Shown piece by piece: positions 55,822 through 63,565 of a stretch of 64,000 bases of DNA. Location: assembly GCF_015352985.1 (NCBI RefSeq), contig NZ_JACYXF010000008.1, forward strand, positions 62,001 through 126,000, in the 5' to 3' direction. A program made the translations under genes and the position numbers. The notes beneath the pieces were generated by a model. It made no database searches and was not told the origin of the DNA. It saw only the letters and a list, made by a program, of their open reading frames with translations. Numbering within the stretch: position 1 is the stretch's first letter; each line of letters begins with the position of its first letter. The stretch comes from Noviherbaspirillum malthae. Lineage in GTDB: Bacteria; Pseudomonadota; Gammaproteobacteria; Burkholderiales; Burkholderiaceae_D.

Positions 55822-57660
55822 CTATGGTGCGGCTACGACCCGGTTCTTTCCGGCCCGCTTGGCTTCATACAAGGCCTCGTCGGCCCGCTTGATCAGCTCG
55901 GTCTGCTCTTCGTCATCCCGCCGCAGCGCCACGCCGGCGCTGAAGGTGATCAGCAGCTTCTGGTTGTCGTACATGAAAATCTGCTTGGTCAGCTCGCGCT
56001 GGATGCGGGTGACGGTCTGGACCGCTTCCTCCAGCGGAGTTTCCGGCAGCACGACCAGAAACTCTTCGCCGCCGAAACGCGCAATCACGTCCATGCTGCG
56101 CAGCGTATCCTTGATCACCCGCACCAGATGAATCAGCGCTTCATCGCCGGCGGTGTGGCCGTAGGTGTCGTTGAGGCGTTTGAAATCGTCGAGGTCGAGC
56201 AGGGCGACGCACAGCGGCGTCTTGCGGCGGGTTGCGCGGGCGGCTTCGCGTTCGTAGGCGTCGTCCAGTCCGCGGCGGTTGAGGCTGCCCGTAAGCTGAT
56301 CTTCGCGCACCAGTTCGCTCATCTCCTGCAGCTTCGATTCCAGTTCATGGATGCGGTTTTCCGCCTCCTGCACTTCCTGGCGCACGGCCATCATTTCTTC
56401 GCGTGAACGCAGTGCTTCCGCCTGAGCCGACCGGGTGTCGCGCATCATGTCGTCGAGGATGGCATTGAGCTCGATGATGTTTTGCGCCTGGCTGATCTTC
56501 TGCGTATAGCCGCCCATCTTTTCATGGAAGTCGCCGGTGGTGGCGGCCACCGCACCAAGCCGGTCGATGAAGGTGATCATCATGTTCTTCACCGTGACCT
56601 TGGCTTCCTTGAGGCTGTGCTTGAGCACGCCCTGCTTGTAGATCACCTCCTTGAGGCTGCGCGTGGCTTCCAGCAGGGCGCTGCGGCTGAGCGGGCCGGC
56701 GAGCAGATCCTGCACGTTGGCCACCTGGCCGCTCAGCCAAGAGTCGTCTTCCAGCAGTTCGCCGACATTCTCCAGCAGCAGCTGGAACAGGCGCAGCAGC
56801 AGTTCGTGCTCCTCTGCGAGATCGTCGGCGCGCAGTTCGATCTTGAAGCAGAGCTGCTTGAGCCGTGCGCTGATGTTCTGGAGTGCGGGTTCGGTGTTTG
56901 CGTTTCGGGTCGAGGAAGCGAGCATTTCCGATTCCTCGACAAGGTCCGGGGCCTTGCGCAGCAGCGAGCCGAGCGCCAGCGTCAGCGTGCGCACCAGCAG
57001 ATCCCGCAGCATGCCGAGTTGCTTTGATTCCGGTGCGGGAGGGGCAGCGATGGAAGGCGGTACCAGCGCCGCCAGGGGAGCGGGCGTATCGACCAGCGGA
57101 ATGCCCGCGCTCTTCAGGCTTGTCCGCGGCGCCTCGTCGACCAGCGGGATGCCGGCGCTTTTCAGGCTTGCCGGAGGCGTATCTTCCACCAGCGGTATTC
57201 CGCGGCCGGAAGTGGTTTTCTGCGGTTCCTTATCAACCAGGGGAATGCCTGCGCTCCTGAAAGATGTTTCCGGCTTGCCGGAAGTGGTGACTGCTGCAGC
57301 GGCCGAACTGGAGGCAGAAGCCGTGGCGGCCGTCGCTGATTCCATCGCGCCGGGAGCGAGATGAATGGCCGCCAGTTTCGCCAGCGTGTTTCCGTATTCC
57401 TGCCAGTCGCGCTTCTGCAGCGCCAGTGCGAAGTCGGCGGCAAGATCGGCCGCCTCCGGGGTCAGCTTGGAAAGGCTGGAGGCAAATTCTGCCAGCATTT
57501 TTTCTGGGCCCGGTTCGGAAGCCGCGCCCGCGATTTCCTCATAGACGTCGCGATAGGCCTCGGGCGTCGGCGCCACCCGGCGCATCGCAAGGCGGCGAAA
57601 CGTTTCGCGCGCAATGTCGGCGGGAGTCTGCGTTTCCGGTTTCTTGTCTTTGTCTTGCAT
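55822..57660 (-). CDS. Diguanylate cyclase (GGDEF) with N-terminal helical region and 16-residue repeats
   Basis: It makes c-di-GMP. The C-terminal GGDEF domain has active-site GGEEF (FGGEEFLVVLP) and, five residues upstream, RSMD, an RxxD product-inhibition site. The N-terminal region (ARETFRRLAMRRVAPTPEAY) and a central helical region of about 250 residues have no named domain that I can assign. Between them are four copies of GIPLV(D/E) spaced exactly 16 residues. No membrane segment. The start at 57660 is preferred (a GAGAG site precedes it); an ATG at 57681 is possible. It has its own terminator. Confidence 0.9.
   Translation of the reverse strand: MQDKDKKPETQTPADIARETFRRLAMRRVAPTPEAYRDVYEEIAGAASEPGPEKMLAEFASSLSKLTPEAADLAADFALALQKRDWQEYGNTLAKLAAIHLAPGAMESATAATASASSSAAAAVTTSGKPETSFRSAGIPLVDKEPQKTTSGRGIPLVEDTPPASLKSAGIPLVDEAPRTSLKSAGIPLVDTPAPLAALVPPSIAAPPAPESKQLGMLRDLLVRTLTLALGSLLRKAPDLVEESEMLASSTRNANTEPALQNISARLKQLCFKIELRADDLAEEHELLLRLFQLLLENVGELLEDDSWLSGQVANVQDLLAGPLSRSALLEATRSLKEVIYKQGVLKHSLKEAKVTVKNMMITFIDRLGAVAATTGDFHEKMGGYTQKISQAQNIIELNAILDDMMRDTRSAQAEALRSREEMMAVRQEVQEAENRIHELESKLQEMSELVREDQLTGSLNRRGLDDAYEREAARATRRKTPLCVALLDLDDFKRLNDTYGHTAGDEALIHLVRVIKDTLRSMDVIARFGGEEFLVVLPETPLEEAVQTVTRIQRELTKQIFMYDNQKLLITFSAGVALRRDDEEQTELIKRADEALYEAKRAGKNRVVAAP
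57082..57261 (-). repeat. Four 48-bp coding repeats in the GGDEF gene
   Basis: The units begin GIPLVDKEPQKTTSGR, GIPLVEDTPPASLKSA, GIPLVDEAPRTSLKSA and GIPLVDTPAPL: an exact 16-residue period, with the third and fourth units most alike. It is a candidate variable-number repeat. Confidence 0.85.
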
Positions 57661-57746
57661 GGAGGCTCTCGTCGCGGGCATCGAAATGATTGCGGCAGGT
57701 TGCCATAGTATCTCGCGGGAAAGCCGCCCGGTGCACTGGCCTGATT

Positions 57747-57769
57747 AAAAAAATCGCACTTTGCGATTT
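57747..57769 (-). terminator. Intrinsic terminator after the response regulator gene
   Basis: On the minus strand a perfect 8-bp stem (AAATCGCA / TGCGATTT) with a 3-nt loop runs into a stretch of T. It lies 34 bp after the response regulator stop. Confidence 0.9.
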
Positions 57770-57803
57770 AAGCAACGATGGAGAAGGGTGCGGCGCGGTT
57801 GGC

Positions 57804-58454
57804 TTACTCAACCAACTGGTTCTTGATCGCGTAATGCGTGAGCTCGGCGTTGTGGCGCAGTTTCATTTTTTGCAAGAGGCGGGAGCGGTACATGCTGATG
57901 GTCTTGACCGAGAGCGAGAGTTCGCCGGCGATGTCGCTGACGGTCTTGCCCGAGGCGATCATGATCAGGGTCTGGTATTCGCGGTCCGACAGAGTTTCAT
58001 GCGGAGGCACGGCCCGGTTCTCGTCGCCGACCTGATTGGCCAGTTCCTGCGCCAGTGCGGCGCTGATGTACTTGCGGCCGCCGGCCACCTGGCGTATCGC
58101 ATCGACCAGTTCCGCCGGGGCGCTCTGCTTGTTGAGGTAACCGGCCGCGCCGGCCTTGAGCGAACGTATCGCGTACTGGTCTTCGCGATGCATCGATAGC
58201 ATCAGGACCGCCAGCTTCGGCACTTCCTTCTTCACCTGCTTGAGCACATCGATGCCGCTGCGGTCGGCCATGGAGATGTCGAGCAGGAGCACGTCGGCAT
58301 CACCCCTGCGCGCCAGCTTGATCGCGTCCGCTCCATTTTCAGCGTCGCCGGAGACGACCATGTCGGCGCTGTCGGCGAGAATCTGCTTCAAGCCTTCGCG
58401 CACGATCGCGTGATCGTCGGCGATGATGATTCGGATCGGATTCTGGGCAGTCAT
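57804..58454 (-). CDS. NarL/LuxR-family response regulator
   Basis: This DNA-binding regulator has a receiver domain with Asp13/Asp14 and phosphoacceptor Asp59 (DVLLLDISMADRSG), Ser/Thr and Lys switch residues, and a C-terminal LuxR-type helix-turn-helix (LSDREYQTLIMIASGKTVSD, LSLSVKTISMYRSRLLQKM). The ATG at 58454 is 9 bp after the kinase stop; a TTG at 58463, abutting that stop, is the alternative. It is surely paired with the kinase upstream. Targets are unknown. Confidence 0.93.
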   Translation of the reverse strand: MTAQNPIRIIIADDHAIVREGLKQILADSADMVVSGDAENGADAIKLARRGDADVLLLDISMADRSGIDVLKQVKKEVPKLAVLMLSMHREDQYAIRSLKAGAAGYLNKQSAPAELVDAIRQVAGGRKYISAALAQELANQVGDENRAVPPHETLSDREYQTLIMIASGKTVSDIAGELSLSVKTISMYRSRLLQKMKLRHNAELTHYAIKNQLVE

Positions 58455-58463
58455 GTTGCTCAA

Positions 58464-59909
58464 TTATTCCTGTTCCTGCGCAAGCGGTATGCGCAACTCG
58501 AGTTCGGTGCCGCCGCCTTCCGCATTGGACACCGTCAATTGACCGCCGAGGGCGCTGGCGCGTTCCATCATGCCGCGTATGCCGAAGGATTTCGGCTTCA
58601 TGCGGTCGGCTTCGACAATGCCCCGGCCATTGTCGGCGATCAGCAGCTTGACGCTGCGGTTGGTGAGCAGCAGCCTGACCGTGACTTGCGTGGCGCCGGC
58701 ATGTTTGGCGACATTGGTCAACGCTTCCTGGAAGATCCTGAACAATGCGGTCGACTGGCCCGACGGCAGGCTGATATCCTTTTTGCTCGACGAGAAGGCA
58801 CAGGGAATGCCGGTGTTCTTTTCGAACTCCTTGGCCTGCCAGTCGATGGCCGCGACGATCCCGAAATCGAGAATGCCCGGCCGCAGGTCGACGGAGACCC
58901 TGTGGACGGCTTCGATGGTGCGGTCAACCAGCGAATCGACATAGTCGGTCTTTTCGGCCAGGTCAGTCCCTTCGGCCGGCAGGCTTTTGCGGATGCGGGC
59001 CACGGCCATCTTGATGGCGGTGAGATTGCCGCCGATGTCGTCATGGATCTCGCGCGCGATGCGCGTGCGTTCCTTTTCCTTGACCGTTTCCACATGCGCC
59101 GACAGCTCCGCGAGCTGGGCCCGCGACTGCCGGATTTCTTCCTGCTCCAGCTTGCCGGCGGTGATGTTGGTCATGATGCCTTCCCACTGCACGCTGCCGC
59201 CGGGCAGTTCGCGCGGAGTGGACCGCAGGTTGATCCACTTGATGTCATGCCATTTTTCTATCCAGAGGCGTCCTTCCCAGTTCCATGCCTTCATCTCCGC
59301 GGCGGATGACTGCATTGATTCGAGATAGGCAGGCCGGTCTTCCGGCAGGATCAGCTGCAGGAACAGGGATGAGTCGGCGCGCAACTCCTCGGCATGGAGG
59401 CCAAGCAGGGCATGGCAACCGTCGCTGAGATAGGGGAAGGCAATGCTGCCGTCGCGCCGCAGCAGGAACTGGTAGACCAGTCCCGGCGTATTGGAGACGA
59501 TGGCGCGAAACCGCGTTTCGCTGGCGCTGAGCGCATCCGCTGAGGCGAGGCGGGCGCTGAGATCGTTGCCGATGATGACGTAGACCGGTTCCGCAGCCGC
59601 GGTGCAGTGAAAAATTTTTAGCTCGATCGGATAATTCGATCCATTCTTGCGGGTATGGACAGTTTCAAGATCGACATGCTCGGCTTGCCGTTCGTGCAGC
59701 GGAAGCAGGGCACGTTCAAGCGCGTCACGCGAAAGCGTCCGTGCAATATCCAGCAAGTGCATGTGGTCCAGATCGGCTTCGTCATGGCGCAGGTTGTCGC
59801 GAGCGGCCTTGTTGACATGCAGCAGTTTCAGCGTGCGGCAGTCCGCAACGTAGATTTCGCTGAACGAGCCTTGCATCACAATAGGCAGCCATTCCGCCTG
59901 CAGCATCAT
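58464..59909 (-). CDS. Cytoplasmic PAS-domain sensor histidine kinase (NarX/DegS-like HisKA_3)
   Basis: This is the kinase partner of the adjacent response regulator. Two PAS-type regions (about 10-120 and 130-250, the second with a PAC-like GSVQWEGIMTNIT) precede HisKA_3 with phosphoacceptor His289 (RIAREIHDDIGGN) and an ATPase domain (EALTNVAKHAGATQV, LLIADNGRG). No membrane helix, so it likely senses an internal signal. The start at 59909 is chosen: GGAAG lies upstream and relatives begin with the PAS region. The frame extends 51 codons into the preceding gene. Confidence 0.9.
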   Translation of the reverse strand: MMLQAEWLPIVMQGSFSEIYVADCRTLKLLHVNKAARDNLRHDEADLDHMHLLDIARTLSRDALERALLPLHERQAEHVDLETVHTRKNGSNYPIELKIFHCTAAAEPVYVIIGNDLSARLASADALSASETRFRAIVSNTPGLVYQFLLRRDGSIAFPYLSDGCHALLGLHAEELRADSSLFLQLILPEDRPAYLESMQSSAAEMKAWNWEGRLWIEKWHDIKWINLRSTPRELPGGSVQWEGIMTNITAGKLEQEEIRQSRAQLAELSAHVETVKEKERTRIAREIHDDIGGNLTAIKMAVARIRKSLPAEGTDLAEKTDYVDSLVDRTIEAVHRVSVDLRPGILDFGIVAAIDWQAKEFEKNTGIPCAFSSSKKDISLPSGQSTALFRIFQEALTNVAKHAGATQVTVRLLLTNRSVKLLIADNGRGIVEADRMKPKSFGIRGMMERASALGGQLTVSNAEGGGTELELRIPLAQEQE

Positions 59910-59992
59910 GTCGAACTTTCTTCCTTTTGCATTTTTGTCGTGTTCCAGTCTCTGTGCGCCGCCGCAGGTTTGCAGCGCAACAGCGCATCCGG

Positions 59993-62392
59993 TCACTCGG
60001 CGCCGGCCGGCAGACTGGCTCGTGCGTTCAGGCCGCGCGGTGCCTGCCAGGCGTTCAGCCACGCGCGAAACTGTTCGGCGGGCATCGGCTTGCTGATGAA
60101 ATAACCTTGTCCGTCATCGCAGCCCATTCTGTCTAGCAATTCCCATGCCGCCATGGTTTCGATGCCTTCAGCAACGACTTTCAATCCCATATTGTGGCCG
60201 AGGTCGATGGTAGACCGCACGATCTTGATGTCGTCGGCGTCGCTTTCCATCTTGAGGACGAAGGACTTGTCTATCTTCAATTCGTGCACCGGCAGGCGCT
60301 TGAGATAGGCGAGCGAAGAATACCCGGTTCCGAAGTCGTCGATGGAAAGATCGACGCCGATTGCATGCAGGCGTTCCAGCGTCTGCTGCGCGCGCACCGG
60401 ATCGTCCATGATGGCGCTTTCGGTGATTTCGAGGCAGAACGATGAGGGATGCAGGGCGTGCCGTTCGAGAATGGCCATGAATTTCTGCGGCAGGTCCTGG
60501 TCCAGAAGGTCGCGCGTCGACAGGTTGGCCGAAATGCGCAGCTTGATGCCGGCGGCCGCCAGTTCGGCGCACAGCGCCGCCGACCGTTCCAGCATCCATT
60601 GGGTCAGTGTACGGATGAAGCCGGTCTTCTCGGAAAAGGGAATGAACTGGTCGGGAAACACCATGCCGCGCTCGGGGTGCACCCAGCGTATCAGGGCTTC
60701 CGCGCCGATCACCTGTCCGGTGCCGAGCCTGACTTTCGGCTGCACATAAAGCCGGAACTGATTGTCCTCGGCGGCGCGCCGCAGTTCGCTCAGCAGCGAC
60801 AGGCTTTCCTGACTGCCCTTGTCGATTTCCGGCGCATACACCACGGCGTCGTTGCCGCTGGTCTTGGCGGCATACATGGCGACCTCGGCGCGGCTGAGCA
60901 GCAGTTCGGCATCGGTGCCGTGCGCCGGGAAGCCGGCGATGCCGATGCCCGCGCCGAGATCGACGTTCTGATCGTCGAGCGAGATGGGAATCTCCAGCGA
61001 CTTGAGGATGCGTGCGGCTACATGCCGCGCCTCGTCTTCGGTCGTTTGCGGCAGCAGCAGGGCGAATTCGTCGCCGCCCAAGCGGGCGATCCTGTGCGTC
61101 GGGCTGTGAAGCTGCGCCTGCAGGCGTTCGGCCATGCGGCGCAGCAGCGCATCGCCGAAGCTGTGGCCCATGACGTCGTTGACATGCTTGAAGCGGTCGA
61201 GGTCCATCATCAGCACATGGCAGGAGGCCTGCTTATGGCGGGCTTCGGCGATGGCGTCGTTGAGCAGGTTGATGAATTGCGCGCGGTTGGGCAGGTCGGT
61301 CAGGGTGTCCCAGTAAGCCAGGCGCCGGATTTCAAGCTCGCGGTTGGCAATGCCGTCACGCATGCTGGCAAATGCCTTCGACAGTTCGCCGATCTCGTCG
61401 TCGCGGCGCATCTCGATTGGTCCGTGATAGTTGCCTGCGCCAAGGCGACGTGCGATTTCGCCCAGCCTGCGCAGCGGCCCGGTGATGCGCCTGGCGACGA
61501 ACACGCTGCCGGTGACCGCCACCATGATGCCGATCACGGTCAGTACGAGAAGACTGATCTGCAGGCGGCGATAGGGCGCGACCGCCTCGCTGATCGAACG
61601 CTGCAGCACGACGATGACCTGCCGGCCGGAATCCTGGGCCAGGTGCAGCACGCGCGCATTGAAGTCGCTGTCGCCTATCGTGAGCTGCGGGAGAAAGGAT
61701 TTGTCATCGGGGATGCCCTGCAACTGGCCCGCGAGGCTGGTCGCATCCGCGTCCGACAGGGTGGATGCATCCGGGATCCATTGGCCTTCGGCTGTTTTCG
61801 TCAGGATGGAAACCTGCAGGGACGAGAGTTCGCGCATGTCGTCGGCGATGCGCTTTTCGATGGCAAAGGCCATGGCCACCCAGCCTATCGTCACGGGTGC
61901 TTTGACCGGCACCACGACGATCTGGTACGGGCGATTCTCCAACACGCCCGTGCCGGTAGCGCTGCCTGCGGACTCGGCGCGGTCGACCAGGCGCAGGATC
62001 GATTGTTCGAGGCCGTTGGCGGATTGGGCCGTGGCCGCGGTGGTCGTGGCCTTGATCGTGCGGTCGAGCCCGATCAGCATGGCATGCGAGGCTTCGATGC
62101 GCTCGCCGTGGTTGGCAAGCGCCGATTCGACGGTTTCACGGTCGTCGCTGCTGATGGCCTGCTTGAAGCCATAGTCGGCGGCGAGCAGGCGTGCGCCCTG
62201 GGTCAGGTTGTGTGCGTATTGATCGACCAGGCGCCTGAACACCCGTTCGCCGATCATGAGCTCGGCTCTGATGGCGGCACGCGCGTTTTCCTGGATTCCG
62301 CTCTGGATGGCGAAGAATCCCGCCAGCTGCACGGCGAGGATCAGCACGAGGAAAAGGAGAACGATCCGGCTTTCAAGGCTGCGCAGGCGCAT
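59993..62392 (-). CDS. Membrane GGDEF-EAL protein (c-di-GMP cyclase/phosphodiesterase)
   Basis: This is a bifunctional c-di-GMP protein of 799 residues. TM1 (IVLLFLVLILAVQLAGFFAI), a periplasmic sensor of about 240 residues, TM2 (LLVLTVIGIMVAVTGSVFVA), HAMP, GGDEF with intact signature (RLGGDEFALLLP), then EAL with GAEALIRW, CLEITES, IDDFGTGYSSLAYL and EGIETM all present. The RxxD inhibition site is not seen before GGDEF. Both catalytic domains look competent; the net activity cannot be told. It starts 9 bp after a cupredoxin-like gene, and the sensor may respond to that protein or its ligand (inference). Confidence 0.92.
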   Translation of the reverse strand: MRLRSLESRIVLLFLVLILAVQLAGFFAIQSGIQENARAAIRAELMIGERVFRRLVDQYAHNLTQGARLLAADYGFKQAISSDDRETVESALANHGERIEASHAMLIGLDRTIKATTTAATAQSANGLEQSILRLVDRAESAGSATGTGVLENRPYQIVVVPVKAPVTIGWVAMAFAIEKRIADDMRELSSLQVSILTKTAEGQWIPDASTLSDADATSLAGQLQGIPDDKSFLPQLTIGDSDFNARVLHLAQDSGRQVIVVLQRSISEAVAPYRRLQISLLVLTVIGIMVAVTGSVFVARRITGPLRRLGEIARRLGAGNYHGPIEMRRDDEIGELSKAFASMRDGIANRELEIRRLAYWDTLTDLPNRAQFINLLNDAIAEARHKQASCHVLMMDLDRFKHVNDVMGHSFGDALLRRMAERLQAQLHSPTHRIARLGGDEFALLLPQTTEDEARHVAARILKSLEIPISLDDQNVDLGAGIGIAGFPAHGTDAELLLSRAEVAMYAAKTSGNDAVVYAPEIDKGSQESLSLLSELRRAAEDNQFRLYVQPKVRLGTGQVIGAEALIRWVHPERGMVFPDQFIPFSEKTGFIRTLTQWMLERSAALCAELAAAGIKLRISANLSTRDLLDQDLPQKFMAILERHALHPSSFCLEITESAIMDDPVRAQQTLERLHAIGVDLSIDDFGTGYSSLAYLKRLPVHELKIDKSFVLKMESDADDIKIVRSTIDLGHNMGLKVVAEGIETMAAWELLDRMGCDDGQGYFISKPMPAEQFRAWLNAWQAPRGLNARASLPAGAE

Positions 62393-62401
62393 GGCACACT
62401 C

Positions 62402-63040
62402 CTATCGGGCTTTCGTGTCCAGCTTGAACGATGCGGTGCTGTCGCTTGCCGTCATCGTCAACGGTTGTTCGGGAATCTGGGCTTGCGCGGGCAGGCCGTA
62501 GTGCCATGCCTTGATCTGGTACCTGCCGGCCGGCAGTCCCTCGATTCTCGCCTTGCCGGCTGCATCCGTCTTGGCGAAATAGGGCGTGGGGACGATGTGA
62601 ATGTAGCCCACCATCTGGTCATGGATGTTGCAGCCGATGACCACCGTGCCCGCCTTGTCGAAGGTGACTGGATTCTCCGGCTGGCCGATGTAGAGCTTCA
62701 GGTCGAAGACTTTGGCCGGAGAAAAGGAGTAGACATGGTGCCGGACGGTGTCGTTATTGGGAAAAGCAATGCTGGTGCCCGTCTGTATGACCGTAACCAG
62801 CGGAATGAATTTGCGGCCTTTCTGTTCGATCTCGACGGGCTTCTGCGGTTTGGGCAACGTCTGCGCGACGGCGGGTTCCGCATAGACTACAGCATCCTGC
62901 AAGGCCTGGCCGCCGGCATCCGATACCTGCACCGTCAGTGCCGCTGCATGCGACATGCATGTACAAGCTGCCATCGCCGTAAAGGCGAGGGCATGCAATG
63001 CCGACGCAGCAGGCCTGCGCGATCGGATGCGTTTCACCAT
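62402..63040 (-). CDS. Periplasmic cupredoxin-like protein (methylamine-utilisation-protein type)
   Basis: This is an exported protein of 212 residues. A basic N-terminus and hydrophobic stretch (ALHALAFTAMAACTCMSHAA) form a signal peptide. Residues about 80-150 show a type-1 copper pattern: His101/His102 (RHHVYSF), Cys137, His140 and Met143 (GCNIHDQM). A C-terminal beta-sandwich (AGKARIEGLPAGRYQIKAWH) resembles carboxypeptidase-regulatory-like domains. The start at 63040 has AGGG upstream and gives a proper signal peptide; the frame extends 42 codons further. It is coupled to the GGDEF-EAL gene. Copper binding is predicted, not shown. Confidence 0.85.
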   Translation of the reverse strand: MVKRIRSRRPAASALHALAFTAMAACTCMSHAAALTVQVSDAGGQALQDAVVYAEPAVAQTLPKPQKPVEIEQKGRKFIPLVTVIQTGTSIAFPNNDTVRHHVYSFSPAKVFDLKLYIGQPENPVTFDKAGTVVIGCNIHDQMVGYIHIVPTPYFAKTDAAGKARIEGLPAGRYQIKAWHYGLPAQAQIPEQPLTMTASDSTASFKLDTKAR

Positions 63041-63373
63041 GGCGCCCTGATCAATGTCGACGCTGGGCAAGCGCAGTATGTGGGTGCGATGGTGAACCGG
63101 CATGTATTGGACGGGCAGGCGTATGAGTTCAGGAATATGTCGGCATGCCGCAGAAGGGGAAGGCACGGGAAGGCCTGCTTCATGGCAAATTGCTTCGCCG
63201 ACTTTAGCATAAGCTTTTCCAAAAGCAATGCCCGTATTCCACTATTGCGGAAAACGCAGCAAAAATGTATGGCAGTGGGAGGCGGGAAGGCAGCGGGAGT
63301 AGATGATGCCTCGAAGTCAGGCTGTAAACCAGAAAGGGGGTTAAACCTTTCGGTTTAACCCCCTCGGTAAAAC
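63041..63373. other. Intergenic region between tRNA-Arg and the cupredoxin gene
   Basis: These 333 bp hold the tRNA terminator at 63331-63363. The rest presumably contains the promoter of the cupredoxin/GGDEF-EAL/kinase/regulator run, but no convincing -35/-10 pair was found. No coding frame is supported. Confidence 0.5.
63331..63363 (-). terminator. Intrinsic terminator after tRNA-Arg
   Basis: On the minus strand a perfect 12-bp stem (GGGGGTTAAACC / GGTTTAACCCCC) with a GAAA loop is followed by TTTCTGGTTT. It lies about 10 bp after the tRNA 3' end. The hairpin is close to symmetric and could act both ways. Confidence 0.88.
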
Positions 63374-63450
63374 TGGCGCGGCTGGCAGGAATCGAACCCA
63401 CGACCCCTTGGTTCGTAGCCAAGTACTCTATCCAGCTGAGCTACAGCCGC
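63374..63450 (-). tRNA. tRNA-Arg (anticodon ACG)
   Basis: The minus strand folds as a full cloverleaf: acceptor GCGGCTG / CAGCCGC, D-arm starting TAGCTCAGCTGG, anticodon stem CTTGG / CCAAG with loop CTACGAA giving anticodon ACG, and T-arm with GGTTCGATTCC. CCA is encoded. A34 would be modified to inosine to read CGU, CGC and CGA. Length 77 including CCA. Confidence 0.97.
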
Positions 63451-63460
63451 GAAGAACAAG

Positions 63461-63466
63461 AGTATA
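63461..63466 (-). promoter_or_regulatory. Likely -10 element of the tRNA-Arg promoter
   Basis: TATACT on the minus strand lies 10 bp before the tRNA 5' end. A matching -35 at 16-18 bp was not convincing. Confidence 0.4.
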
Positions 63467-63565
63467 GCACCCATTCAATAAATTTTGGAAGCTTTTTGCA
63501 AAGCGGCCTGCTGTCTTGCCATGCTTGCCTGATTGGCTACGTCGATGAAGCGTGTGTTTCCTGCT

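Noticed and set aside
60449-63358. 969-residue open frame on the + strand
   Set aside because: It is antisense to the GGDEF-EAL and cupredoxin genes, which have clear domains. The frame stays open because of high third-position GC; its translation shows no domain and is His/Arg/Gly biased.
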